Shown: positions 1 to 10,439, counted from the stretch's first letter. The stretch: DNA of 64,000 bases from Lepidodermella squamata (GCA_047495785.1 JBLDXI010000017.1:744001-808000), one strand, 5' to 3'. Notes: generated by a model not told the origin, from the sequence alone. Program-made: numbers and translations.

Positions 1-333
1 ATTTAATTCAATTTTCTGAAATATTGTTCCCGCCCCTAGTCTGGTGACCCAACTTATTCAAGATTGGTCAAGAGCTTAGGAAAATCCGATTTTTCAAAGC
101 CCCTCCTTGAACCGTAACTTTTTCGACTAGGTCCAGTTGATGAAGCCTTGTAGAAGAATAGGCACTATACTCGAGACCTTGCGCAAGACAATATATAATG
201 TGGTGATAAAAGAAGGCAACAATTTAAAAAATCTAAATACAACTTCCCAATAACTAGATTCTCTATAGAGAATGAACATTCAAGATTCAATGGGCAGCAA
301 TAAGAAACTAATACCCAAGTCTGTTTTCACTAG
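1..333. other. no recognisable feature
   Basis: AT-rich sequence with no convincing coding frame. I see nothing in it beyond its position next to the repeat that begins at about 334. Confidence 0.5.
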
Positions 334-513
334 TGCCGGTCATAGATGGATTTTAGATCTGACATTATATAGCCGTACAAACCCGCCGGTCATGTGGTGA
401 GATGGTAAAATGATTCATTTTTAATCTAAAAATAGCATCTCGAGTTTTTGTCGCGTGTCCAGTAGATCATCCCTTGCCAAGACTTTTTTAAGCGCGGGGC
501 CTTGTTGCTAGAG
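334..513 (+). repeat. dispersed direct repeat B, copy 1
   Basis: About 180 bp that recurs in the same orientation at 6642-6819. Shared blocks include the stretch reading gacattatatagccgtaca and the stretch reading gtcgcgtgtccagtagatc. The two copies differ by scattered substitutions and small indels. No open frame or terminal repeats are evident, so the class is unknown; an old non-autonomous element is likely. Confidence 0.8.
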
Positions 514-798
514 TTTTTTATTAATCCGAATTGAGACACACTCTTTCTAGGCCCGCGAGAAATTCTTTATCGGATGCTGATTTGCGGTTTTTCGTCACAC
601 GTCGCGACAGTCGCGCACAGCTCTCCTTTTCGACAACTATTCATTAATTAATTCGTTAATTCATTACCGGGATTATTTATCAAAGAAAGCGAACCACAAG
701 TCAATATAAAGTTTCGACGTCACTTAGGCGCAAAATTTTAGAGTCGTTTCCGAGTCATAAAACTTTACCAGAATTTTATCGAAATATCGGAAATAATC

Positions 799-1168
799 TA
801 CAGCGTGTCCCATAAGTAACGAAAGCAAAGAAAATACATGGAAATGGGCTCAGAAACTCTAAAATGAGAGACGAAGTCGTATCTCAATGCCAGAAAAATT
901 GTAGAAAATTTCAAATCATCCCGAGAATAGTAATCAGATTTGTCACTTGTTAATGAGATTAAAAAAGTCCGCAGAAATTTGGTCCAACTGGGTAAAATAC
1001 TGAAAATTACCGAACCAGTTACCATCGGGGTTTTTCGGTAATTTTTTTATTTCTTCGTTCAAATCGCGATGGAATATTCTCTCGGTAGGAGAAATTTAAT
1101 AAAATTAGTTGAATTTCTAACAAAAATATGCCAAATTTAAAAATAGTTGCGCAACTTCTGGGACACGC
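799..1168 (+). mobile_element. TIR element family A (MITE-like), copy 1
   Basis: Starts with tacagcgtgtcccataagt and ends with tgggacacgc, the reverse complement of its own start. About 370 bp, AT-rich, without coding capacity. Related copies lie at about 4467-4757, 4758-6180 (interrupted) and, inverted, 15013-15347. Terminal inverted repeats plus small size fit a miniature inverted-repeat transposable element. The superfamily is not determinable here. Confidence 0.75.
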
Positions 1169-1304
1169 AAAAATTAATTATTGCAAAATTTGGTGAGATT
1201 TTCAACGGGGGTGGCAATTGCGCACCCGAAATTGAGTGTTCCAGCGCTAATTTTGAGACTACAGCACTAGATTTCCGCTAAATATGGTTTTTCGAGTTTC
1301 ATGT

Positions 1305-2640
1305 CTTCGTAAACGCCTTACGACTAAGCCGCCCTTGACACTCCAGTCGCGACAACTCCGCACAGAAAACTCCGCAAAATCAATTAAAAATTAATTATTT
1401 ATTTATTTTGTCAACGACAACTCCGCAAACGTCTAATTTATTCGAATTTAAAGTTTTTATTCAATTATTTGAAATAATTTTTATCCGTCAACTGCGCAAA
1501 TGACAAGCCAGACAACGACAAGCCCGCAAATTATTTATTTCTGCTTATTTAACTAATCTTTCGACTCCGCTGACAGCGATTCTTAGTAAGGGTAAGATGG
1601 TTGTCAGATTAGGTTACGGTTGGAAATGGCTCGTTTTCGATAATTAAATAAATTATTTTGCGGAGTTTTCGTGGTGTGGCGACAAATCGGTGCGCGACTA
1701 TTGCGTCCGTAAACTTTGCGCCCCGACAATTACATCCAAAGACAGTCTAGCCCAAAAATGCGAGCGACTTATCCGTCCCCGACAAATTAGCCAAATTTTG
1801 GTTCATTCAGGCGACAATTTAGCTAGCGACACTTCCGATGACGACAACAGCGCTTTTTCTATATTATGAACAATATTTATTTACGACATTATAGCTAGCG
1901 ACTTTATAGCTGGCGACATAACAGCAAATAGAGACCGCATTCTAACCAGAGGTGGAAACAGGTAGATTTTTTGCAACCAAACTTGACCCATGACAGGACT
2001 GGGATTTTGTTGGCAAGACCTGGTGCACTGGAACCGTGACGTGGCCAGCAGGCAGTATCGCGTAGAGAGCATTGAAAAAGTTGAAGGTGGAATACGAATG
2101 ATGATTTGGATACCCTTCGCGTTCGCCTTTTAATGGCTCATCACGGCTCATAGCATATGACAGGGGCGTTAACGTCGCGTGCGTACAGGTCGCGAGCGAT
2201 CATGTCGCCATTAATTAATTAAAAAAATCAATTTTTTCACGCGTCATTTCCGCCCATTTTTGGGGCTGATATGTTGACGTTCATATATTTAAAATTATTA
2301 ACATTATGGCTATAACGTCGCCGGCGTTCATGTCGCCAGCGGTATTGTTGTGGGACGTATTTGTCGGGGCGCAAAGTTAACCGGCGGATTAGTCGGGGCG
2401 TATTTGTCACCCAACCGTTTTCGTTATCTGAAATGATCATTTGCGGAGTTGACGTGATAACAATTGTTTCAATTAATTGAATAAAAATATTGAATTCGAT
2501 TGAATTTGAATTTTGCGGAGTTGTCGTTGCCGAAATTATTAATTTATTAATTTTAAATTCACTTTGCGGTGTTGTCCGTGCGGAGTTGTCGCTATCTGTA
2601 TTGACGCTGCGGTTTAGTCGTAGAACCTTCGTAAAAGTAG
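1305..2640. mobile_element. long fold-back element
   Basis: The left arm (about 1305-1540) and right arm (about 2410-2640) are inverted copies. For example, cgactaagccgc near 1321 matches the reverse complement of gcggtttagtcg near 2609, and several gacaactccgca motifs on the left match tgcggagttgtc motifs on the right. The interior carries further degenerate units of the gacaa..cgc type, also roughly inverted (1675-1745 against 2330-2400). No transposase frame is visible. It resembles a fold-back or large MITE-type DNA element; boundaries are approximate. Confidence 0.7.
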
Positions 2641-3125
2641 AAACTACATTTTTTGCCTATCATGCCTAGCCAATAGATCTTCATATTACGCGTATTTCGC
2701 GCTATGAGTGGTCAGTTTATGATTTATACTTCAGCCTGCAGAGCCGATATCGATTCCAAGTTTCGATTTTACAAATCAGTGATTTTCCCGATACCAGCCG
2801 CCTTGGAACTCAACATCAATATTTTTTCTACGCAGCTTAGGGTACCAGGTAGCTAAAATAGGAATAGGAACTGACTAATTAAACTGAAAAAATGCATTTT
2901 TTTATTTCAATGGAATAATTATCTCCCAGTAATAATTTAAAGTATAATCCAAAGTAATAATCCAAATAATTATCTCCAGGTCTCGTTTTTTCAATAAATA
3001 ATCGCAACGTCATTTTATGAAAAAAACAGCAGTTGGTCCTGCTCACTTTTACGCAGAATCTTTTGTTTTTATTCGAATCGGTGAGCAATTTTTCACAAGG
3101 TGATATCATTTTCAGTGCATCGTTT
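2641..3125. other. no recognised feature
   Basis: Mixed AT-rich sequence between the fold-back element and the small minus-strand gene candidate. A plus-strand shadow frame is present but shows no protein-like character. It would contain the 3' UTR of the minus-strand candidate at 3126-3414 if that gene is real. Confidence 0.4.
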
Positions 3126-3414
3126 CCTTCTTTTTTCGCACGTAAATCCGATATACATTTTCCGCTTCCTCGCGAGTTAAATCGCCACCTTCCATTAATT
3201 CCGTCATCTGCAAATAATAACACAGTCATAAAGGCTTATATGCAAAAATTATGAAAAAAAATTCGTTTACAAGTGCTTCGGCAGCCGGCTCTGTTGCATC
3301 GCGCGCATGATAATCACGTATTTTCTCTAATAGCGTGCGAAGTTCGAGAAAAAACTTGGCTACCGAAACGACTGCATTAATAATTTTTTCAGCAACCGCA
3401 AGAACTTGTCCCAT
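3126..3414 (-). CDS. small two-exon protein candidate (about 79 aa)
   Basis: Read on the minus strand, an ATG at 3414 opens a frame of 48 codons up to the end of the codons for AEAL. A GTAAAC donor follows, and a TTTGCAG acceptor near 3211 resumes in phase at ATG ACG GAA for 31 codons to a TGA near 3118-3126. The result is a short, charged, helix-prone protein (EKIINAVVSVAKFF, then DLTREEAENVYRIYVRKKK). It lies about 170 bp downstream of the GTPase on the same strand, and both predicted proteins begin MGQ. I do not recognise a family. It could be a real partner gene, a decayed paralogue start or chance; transcript data would decide. Confidence 0.4.
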
Positions 3415-3585
3415 TTATGAAAATTCTTCACCCCTATAAATACAATTAAAATTCAATCGACAGTTGCATAATATTGCCTAAATAAAGCTATCAGCGAAAT
3501 TAGAATGAGCAGAATCGAAATCAATCGAATTTTGATCACAAATCACAAGAATAGTTCAGCTGCTCAAGTTCATGTTCCAACTAAA

Positions 3586-4437
3586 TTACGGCGCTACGAA
3601 TCCACCACGCGTTTCTTTGACAACATTCGAAATTTCACACAACAAGGCCTGCTCGTCGATGGGATGAAACTTGAACGGATCGCCGTGCAAACACTCCCTT
3701 AGCGTGTAATTGCTGATGTAGTACAAGGGAAGTTCCGGCAGGTATTCTTCTCTCAGGCTCGCGGAGAAATTCTCCGTTGTTATTTTCTTCGCCATTTCAA
3801 CGTACCACGCCTGCTGTTTCTTAGATAGCGCTTCGAATCGCAGTGATCCGTCATTCTTGTCTTCGCGTACCAAATTGTCCAGATCTTGGTCAGCTTTCGC
3901 GCGAACAACAATAATTCGCCGGCCGTAACGCATCAAGGTCTTGATGAAGTTGACGTCAAAGCTGGTTAGACGCTCGCCGATGACAACGATGAGGATGTCG
4001 AGAAAGTGCAGCGAGTATTTGTTGACGTACGCCTCGAAATCACTCGGCTGTTTCAGCGTACCAGCGCCCGGGATGTCCCATAGACGAACCGCCGGTAACT
4101 TGGTGAACACGTGCTGCGCCGGCGCGCTGGTTTGCTCGATGATATTGACAGCGCAAACTTTCGCCCCTACCAGGCTGTTCACCAGCGAAGACTTCCCCTT
4201 TCCAGTCCACCCGGCAACGCCGATGTTGATGTTTGACGTTGTGTCCATTCCATGTTTTGTGGCTTTATCTCGGAGACCAGTCTCGGCTTTTTTCGCCAAT
4301 TCCAAGGCGTCTTTCTTGCTTTCTTTTCTACCGCCAGGCCAACACGGCAAATCGTCGGATGAAAAGCTCGACACACCAAATGGAAACATATTGTATATCA
4401 GAGAAAGCATAAGTTCTAAAAAAAATGATTGTCCCAT
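3586..4437 (-). CDS. IRG-like (interferon-inducible-type) GTPase
   Basis: A 283-codon single frame. Visible motifs are a P-loop GWTGKGKS at residues 76-83, a switch motif DIPG at 121-124 in the context LWDIPGAG, and a G4-like RAKAD at 179-183. The order, spacing and the N-terminal helical stretch with a hydrophobic start resemble immunity-related GTPases (IRG), which act on intracellular membranes and vacuoles. It ends at about 283 residues, whereas IRGs such as Irga6 have about 400, so the C-terminal helical region is missing or lies in unseen exons. The first ATG is uncertain: it is followed at once by a pyrimidine tract ending in TTTTTTTTAG, a good 3' splice site, so the true start may be the ATG at about 4410 or lie in an upstream exon. 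Repeat B copies flank the locus. Family assignment is fairly firm; function is inferred. Confidence 0.75.
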   Translation of the reverse strand: MGQSFFLELMLSLIYNMFPFGVSSFSSDDLPCWPGGRKESKKDALELAKKAETGLRDKATKHGMDTTSNINIGVAGWTGKGKSSLVNSLVGAKVCAVNIIEQTSAPAQHVFTKLPAVRLWDIPGAGTLKQPSDFEAYVNKYSLHFLDILIVVIGERLTSFDVNFIKTLMRYGRRIIVVRAKADQDLDNLVREDKNDGSLRFEALSKKQQAWYVEMAKKITTENFSASLREEYLPELPLYYISNYTLRECLHGDPFKFHPIDEQALLCEISNVVKETRGGFVAP

Positions 4438-4466
4438 TTAAATAGTTATCAAAGACAAAATCAATT

Positions 4467-4757
4467 ATATACGGCAGGACATAAGTAACACAAGCAAAGA
4501 AAAAACACGAAGTCTATCAATTTAGAAAAATTCAAAAAATCACGAGAATAAAGAATAGTGGGATTAAAAAAGTCCGGAGGAATTTGGTCCATCCGGTTAA
4601 TATACCGAAAATTACCGAATCATCGGTATTTCCTGGTTCATTCTTCCGGTAAAATCGCGTATCAATATGAAATATTCTCTCAGTAGATTTTATTGAATAA
4701 AATTATTCAAATTTCTGAAAATATTCCAAATTAATAAATAGTTGAGCAACTTCTGGG
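4467..4757 (+). mobile_element. TIR element family A, degenerate copy 2
   Basis: Aligns by eye with copy 1: it shares acataagtaac at the start, gattaaaaaagtccg in the middle, and a gaatattctctc-like block followed by caacttctggg near the end. It abuts a third copy beginning about 4758. Its left terminus is decayed. Confidence 0.6.
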
Positions 4758-4983
4758 TGCCCCATAAGTACCGCAAACAAAGAGAATATGGGGGAAAGGG
4801 ATCGGAAACTCTAAAATGAGGGGCGAAGTCTTATTTCCTGCCCAGAAAAATCGTACAATTATCAAAACTGCTATAAGAATAGTGTAATCAACTATGAATT
4901 GGATATAAAAAATCCGAAGAAGTATTATATTTTAACCAACCAGGTAAAAACCGAAAATTACCGATCCTGTTACCATCGGGGTT

Positions 4984-6061
4984 GGCATATCGAGATTTTA
5001 TTTTCAGCCATACGCCTCGCAGCGCTCTCGGCGCGATAACTTGATGCCACGATGGTTCAGGGGGTACAATAACATTTCATAGATATAAAATTTGTGTGTA
5101 AGTAGACAGTATGTATAATGTAAAGCTTATAAACAAGAGATCATGGTTGATGTTTAGTGTTTGTTTTGATCGTTTTTATGTCGTTTATTCAATGATCAGC
5201 CAATCTCTGGTGTCGAATCGGAGGCGGTAGTCGGGCTTTGGCAGCTGTCTGATATGCCACGCTGGGCAGCGTTTTTCCAGTTCTGTCGCGATTTTGTCTG
5301 TAGCCGTTAAATGAGCGATGTATTCGATATATTTAGCAATATCGAGTTCTGCGGCAAGAGTTCGCTCGCCGTAGCGTTGGGTAGCGGTCTCAAACCGCAG
5401 GTCAATACCAGTGACGCCGGCGAAGGCGATCACATCGATAGGGTGCGTTTCTTGGGGGAGGTTCAGTAGGGCTCTAAGGGCATAGGCTTGAAGGTCCACA
5501 AGGCGACTCAGGGCTGAAGGGCTCATGCAGGACCAGGCCGGGGCACCATACAGCAACACCGGTTCTATGAGTGTCTGGTAAAATAAAACACAAACTCCTT
5601 TTGGCAAATTTTTAGCTCGGCAAAGGCCATACAGAGATCCGACGGTCTGTCGGATCTTTGACGAGATGACGTCGAGATGCGTCGACCATGAAAGGAGCGG
5701 CGTTAGGTGCAGACCTAGGTACCGGACTTGGGTAACCTGCGGGATGGCTTGGCCGTACAATCGTAGGTTGACAGTGGGTGGTGTGTTGCCGTAGTGGCCG
5801 AAGACGATCGCCTCGCACTTGGCAGGATTGAGTTTGAGGCGCCAGCGGTTGCACCAGCTTTCGATGGCGCAGAGCCGCCTCTGAAGGCGATGAGCGCAGA
5901 CGTGGTATTGGTCCCCGAAGGCCCAGTTAATGACGTCGTCGGCGAAGGTGCCCTTACCAACACGCCGAGCACCATCGTCAGGGAGACAGCTTTCGGGCTG
6001 CATGTCGCTGGTGTAAAAAATAAATAGCAATGGCGACAAAGGCGACCCTTGAGGCACGCCA
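4984..6061 (-). mobile_element. 5'-truncated LINE (non-LTR retrotransposon) insertion
   Basis: A 1078-bp insert bounded by the 10-bp direct repeat catcggggtt at 4974-4983 and 6062-6071, which is the expected target-site duplication. It contains the C-terminal half of a reverse transcriptase on the minus strand and about 200 bp of 3' sequence without a clear poly(A) tail. It starts abruptly inside the reverse transcriptase domain, as 5'-truncated LINE copies do. Confidence 0.85.
5185..6061 (-). pseudogene. LINE reverse transcriptase, C-terminal part
   Basis: Open for about 290 codons. It opens at the motif VPQGSPLSPLLF, carries the catalytic FADDV (the usual YADD box), then KCEAIVFG and RYLGLHL of the palm and thumb, and continues through a conserved C-terminal region to a TAA. 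The order matches non-LTR retrotransposon reverse transcriptases of the Jockey/I/CR1 type; the clade cannot be fixed by eye. The endonuclease, ORF1 and N-terminal reverse transcriptase are absent, so the copy is dead, but the surviving frame has no stop. That suggests a fairly recent insertion. Confidence 0.85.
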
Positions 6062-6324
6062 CATCGGGGTTTTTTCCAGTAAATTTGTTATTTTTCGGTG
6101 AAATCGTGGATAATTGATGGGAGATTCTCTCAGTGAACTCAATAAAAACAATTGGTTTAATTTACTTTGAAAATTTGTATAATTAAAAAGTCGAACATTC
6201 TGTTCGAAAATCATACCTACTGGTTATAAAAGTCGACCTTATTTCCTGGCGATAATCTCGACCTAAGAGCCGTATTTATCGATAATACGGCTTCGAAAGC
6301 AACCTACTATTTCTTCTTCGAATA

Positions 6325-6406
6325 TGACTCATCTTAAAACATCAACGGGTCAGAGATTTCTCTTTTTTATTTATCGATAATTAACACGTTGTTTTAAGAT
6401 GAGTCA
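6325..6406. repeat. perfect 17-nt inverted repeat (stem-loop)
   Basis: tgactcatcttaaaaca at 6325-6341 is exactly reverse complementary to 6390-6406, with a 48-nt spacer. Each arm contains a TGACTCA core. It may be the remains of a small TIR element or a cruciform; no coding sequence is involved. Confidence 0.75.
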
Positions 6407-6641
6407 TTATCAAGAAAGATGGTTTTGTTTAATATTCTAATTTTCTAACAGAGTAAGAATCTCATCGAGAAGGCTGAGATTACTTGGAATAAGTGAATAG
6501 CCGGCAATAACATGAAATTAGGGTTCGAAGGCTCGGGAAACCTAAAAGGTCCCGAAACTTAGAACGGACCCAGCGAAAATAAGAGAATGATTATATGATT
6601 CGATGGATTAGCAATCAGAAAAATCCGCCCATTTTCCCCTA

Positions 6642-6819
6642 TTGCCGATCATCGATGGATGTTGGATCTGACATTATATAGCCGTACAAACCCGCCGGCC
6701 ATGTGGTGAGATGGTAGGATGATTCATATTTAATATAAAAATAGCATCACGAGTTTATGTCGCGTGTCCAGTAGATCATCCCTTGCCAAGACTTTTTATG
6801 CGGGACCTTATTGCTAGTT
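6642..6819 (+). repeat. dispersed direct repeat B, copy 2
   Basis: Second copy of the repeat at 334-513, same orientation, about 6.3 kb away. The pair brackets the fold-back element, the GTPase locus and the nested LINE. Confidence 0.8.
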
Positions 6820-7114
6820 TTTCATAAGGGTGCTGTGTTTTTTTTATTCACCCCGAAATTTCGGGTCGCCCACTTCTGAAGCTCATCTTGAAATGAAAAC
6901 TTTAGAGCTGTTTAGAATACTTCATTGCCCGAGAACTTCCTTGAGAACTTCCACCAGGAAAGAAACCGAGGTATCCATTTTTCGAAATTTAAAACAGAGG
7001 ATTTCTTTCTGATCATATTGGCGTTATAACAGCATTGAAGTATCAAGCAAAATGAAATTTCAAGAATAAATAACATTTAATCAAATATTCGGGCTGCTAT
7101 ATCTGGCGGATTTA

Positions 7115-7381
7115 TCAACCGATCAAAGAGATTTTGCAAAAAAATGCTCGAAAAGCAACAATAATTGTTATTATGCGAATAAGTGTGGGTCTCTTTTCTT
7201 TTCGATTTTTTTCTGCCAAAAATCGTTTACCGAAGGCGTTTTGCATAGCCGAATCATTCGTGAAATACCGGATACGATCCTCCGCGCCTTTCTGGAAATC
7301 TTCTAGACATATTGTTTCCTTCATCGCCACGCGGTTATCCGCGGTGAGAGAAAATTCACCGGAAATTACGCCAATTTTCAT
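7115..7381 (-). CDS. unassigned ORF, possible exon
   Basis: An 88-codon minus-strand frame starting at an ATG that follows TTATCATTAG, a plausible 3' splice site or trans-splice acceptor. The middle part (ADNRVAMKETICLEDF onward) is acidic and basic, protein-like, and more GC-rich than its AT-rich surroundings. The last 20 residues look like run-on into non-coding sequence. Upstream on the same strand near 7480 is CTATAAAA, a possible TATA box, followed by ATGGCCGTC. No family recognised. It may be a small gene, a gene relic or chance. Confidence 0.3.
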   Translation of the reverse strand: MKIGVISGEFSLTADNRVAMKETICLEDFQKGAEDRIRYFTNDSAMQNAFGKRFLAEKNRKEKRPTLIRIITIIVAFRAFFCKISLIG

Positions 7382-8789
7382 ATTTCTAATGATAAATCAA
7401 AGTTGATTGTTTGTTCGATTTCATCTCTCTAAATCTCAAAAGGCAGTTTTTTGACGGCCATACGGCTAATTTTATAGCTATACCGAAAAATAAAAAAATG
7501 AATCTACATATTAAAATCGAAAACAACAGCGAATTCGTAATTTTCCAGTGTTACTTTTGTTTTTATTTATCAATTATATCGCTATCAGTACCAGGGCCTG
7601 AGACGTAGCTGGATTCGGGACAATCAATTTTATCGCCATAATTTTCATGTGATTTTTCAACCAGGTCTAAAGATCTTTGTGGCTAAAATGACTCTATTAT
7701 TGTTGGCAAGTGAAAAGTCATTCCGATGAGTGATTCCGAGGTAAATTCAACTCAAATTACCTCAAGACTCGCCATCATCAATTTGTTTGACTATTTTCAT
7801 TTCAAGCATCAACCTATAGCTATATCGACATAATTTCCGAATTTCCGACCGGCCTTTCCTTTATTTTCTGAAATTTTTCGAATCAGCCAAATTTCAACAA
7901 TCGATTGTTTGCTAGTTTTTTTTTGTTGCATGAATCATAATTTGTGTACTTGATGCCGTGATTTATCAGGCGATTTTTGCAATATGCAACGAAAAGAAAA
8001 CAATATCAAACTCTTTTAATTTTTTTTCAAAAACCGTTCCTCGGCCGGATTTTCTGGTTTGGCAAGCTTTGAATAGGAGGTGATTTTTTGGAAAAATCAA
8101 AGGAAGTGTTTTTTTTAGATAAATTTATTAAATTAACCACCCACTTTGGTCCGAGTTAACAATAGTTCTGGTTTTGATTCTCCGCCGCGTGCTCGGGCCG
8201 ACACCTTGACCGGCCCGGAATTCGTTCAGATTCGTTAAACTTGCCGTAAATTCGCTGCGTAAGGGCGCGTTTTAGACCGGCCCGCGCGCGGAGTGGTTTC
8301 AATCACCTGTTTTGAAGCCAAATCTTCCTAATCCGGCTGATTTTGGCGACTGGGTATAATTTTAATTGGAAGCGAAAACGTAATTAATTTTCCAAATCAA
8401 GCGAATTAAGTCTCGCCAGTGACATCACAGGAACTTCGACGAGGTGCTAAAAATAAGCCACCGAAAATTGCAGCCACTCAAGTCACTCGAGTCTCAACCT
8501 CGAAACAATAACACCACACTTGTCATTCAATATTGCTCAAATCCTGCACATTCAAGTGGCTAATAGCGGTCGAATTTCGTCGTTATTTGAAAATTGGCTC
8601 TCGCGCGCGCCCCACTGCGCAATGACCTCGCACGCGCGCAATATCGCGTGCGATTGTTGTTCTATTTTTGTCTATGCTTTATTATTTATTATCTCACGAA
8701 GCTGAAACAATGCCGACGCAACACGCGCCCGTTACGAAGACCTGTGTTACGCCGCCGCCGAGTGGCGCCACCTGCGGAGTCGGGTGCAC
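7382..8789. other. no recognised gene; upstream region of the lectin
   Basis: AT-rich until about 8150, then GC-richer with CG-rich runs (for example cgcgcgcgccccactgcgca near 8600). Short frames here are not convincing. The part from about 8700 on is the probable promoter-proximal region of the lectin gene. Confidence 0.4.
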
Positions 8790-8797
8790 TATAAAAG
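8790..8797 (+). promoter_or_regulatory. TATA box of the C-type lectin gene
   Basis: TATAAAAG, 75 bp before the lectin ATG, in a GC-rich context. Initiation about 25-30 bp downstream would fall near 8820 and give a short leader, as expected for a strongly expressed gene. Confidence 0.75.
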
Positions 8798-8871
8798 CGA
8801 GGCCTTAACCCTCGCTAAAATCATCGATCCAGTTTCAGTCAAGCATTTTCACATACAACCACCTTAAAAAC

Positions 8872-10439
8872 ATGATGCTCTGTAGCTTGCTAGCCACGGC
8901 TTTTCTGTTCGCCTTCAGCGAGGCGAAAACGTGCGCCACCGAGCGCCACACGATGCTCAACTACTTCTTGTTGGGCGAGAAGAGCCGCTGGTTCGCCGAG
9001 CTGTACGCTACCCGTGGATCGACCCTGTTCAAGCCTGGCCAGTTCGCCAACTTCCGCCTGCTGCCGGCCTTCTTCGAGAACGACGACGACTTCAGCGCTT
9101 TCTCGCAGTTCTTCGTCCTCAACGGCAACTTCACGGCCCAGGAAGCTTGGACTGCCTGCAACAAATTCGACGACGGCGCCCGTCTCGCTTCGCTTCACAC
9201 CGCTAAGCGCCTCGAATTCGTCAACAAGCTCAGTAAGTTTTCGAAATTTCAAATTTAAACCTGAAACTCCGAAAAATGAAACTTACCGATTTTTTGGTCA
9301 ATAATTTGTTTCTATGATTCAAATAATCAAATATTGGAAAATTTCCGATAATTTTGTCCAAATTTTGCGAACATTTTAAAATTCACAAAAATCCTGCTAA
9401 AAATCAGCGTTAGCTCAATAAATTCTTAAATCTGATTCCCGATTTTTCTGCAAATTTAGAAAAATATTTGCTATTTTTTCCTGATTTTTGAACATTTTGA
9501 GCGTGCGTGACCTAGATTTGGACTAATTAGTGAGTAATTCATAAGATGCTCATTTGCATATTCCATTAGTTCCGAATTTCGCAATTAGAAATTTGAGAAA
9601 AAATTTGATAAATTTCCCGCCACTCCGACAAATTTGTACAACATTTTAAAATGCACCTTAAAATTATCTAAAAAATGTTTAATTATTAATTTTTCACTTC
9701 ATTAGTCTAATAATTGCTTGTTTTATTAGTTGTTGGCGGCAAGTACTGGTTTGGTCTGCAACGCTGGGCCGGCTGCCCGACCTTCACCTGGGCGAACGGC
9801 GAGAAGCTCGGCACCACCAACCTGTACTGGGCCAAGAACGAGCCGCAAGCCGTTTCGACCAACTACGACTGCGTCCGCACCGCCGACCCTGCCTCGCTGA
9901 AGTGCAACCTGACCACCTTGGTGTGCACCGCCGACGAGTTCGCGCCATGGCTCGCCGAGAAGTGCGACTCGACCGGATTCGCCGCCCTCTGCGAAGTCAC
10001 CTACCCGCGCCACCTGTACGGCGTCATCAAGGGCAAGTTCAACTACGAGTCTGCCAAGAAGGCCTGCAAGACCCAATTCGCTGCCTTCCCCGGCGCCAAC
10101 CTCGCCCAGGCCAAGACCGAGTCGGCGCTGAACCAGCTGTTCTACGGCACCAGCCTCACCTACTTCAAGTGGAACTGCTGGGCCGGTCTCACCCGCCTGT
10201 ACGAGGACAAGGTCTGGAAGCACAAGTACGCTGATGGCACCTGGGCGACCCGCTTCTCGTTCCTGCCCCGCCTCTACGGCAACGACTACTCCAAGTACGA
10301 CGACACTGAAACCTGCGCCTCGCTGCACGACCCGGCCTACTCGGCCTCGCTCGGCTTCGACCAGAAGGGCTTCTACACGTACAACGAGTGCAATCACGAG
10401 CTGGACTGCGCCGTCTGCGAATGGCAGTTGCCTCTTTAA
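8872..10439 (+). CDS. secreted protein with two C-type lectin-like domains
   Basis: Two exons, 8872-9232 and 9730-10439, joined in phase 1 (GTAAGT donor, TTATTAG acceptor) give 356 residues. A hydrophobic signal peptide (LLATAFLFAFSEA) begins at residue 5. A stretch of about 70 residues without known homology follows. The first C-type lectin-like domain spans about residues 90-210 (AQEAWTACNKF, then GGKYWFGLQRW, then CEV). A second spans about 215-356 (FNYESAKKACK, then CWAGL, then CAVCEW). The classical Ca2+/sugar motifs are weak: NEPQ stands where EPN is usual and no WND is seen, so sugar binding is uncertain. Codons end overwhelmingly in C or G, unlike every other gene here, which suggests very high expression. 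Invertebrate proteins of this type are often immune or mucosal effectors. Confidence 0.9.

Larger units (their letters stand above)
4758..6180 (+). mobile_element. TIR element family A, copy 3, split by a LINE
   Basis: Begins with gtgccccataagtaccg and continues to the block ccatcggggtt at about 4973-4983. It resumes after the LINE at 6062 with catcggggtttt and the gattctctcagtgaa block. In copy 1 these two blocks are contiguous (about 1021-1090), so the 1078 bp between them are an insertion. Confidence 0.65.

Noticed and set aside
8890-9252. Minus-strand open frame across the lectin first exon (and 9726-10397 across the second)
   Set aside because: A shadow of a GC-rich gene with strong third-position bias; the plus strand has the signal peptide, splice sites and lectin domains.
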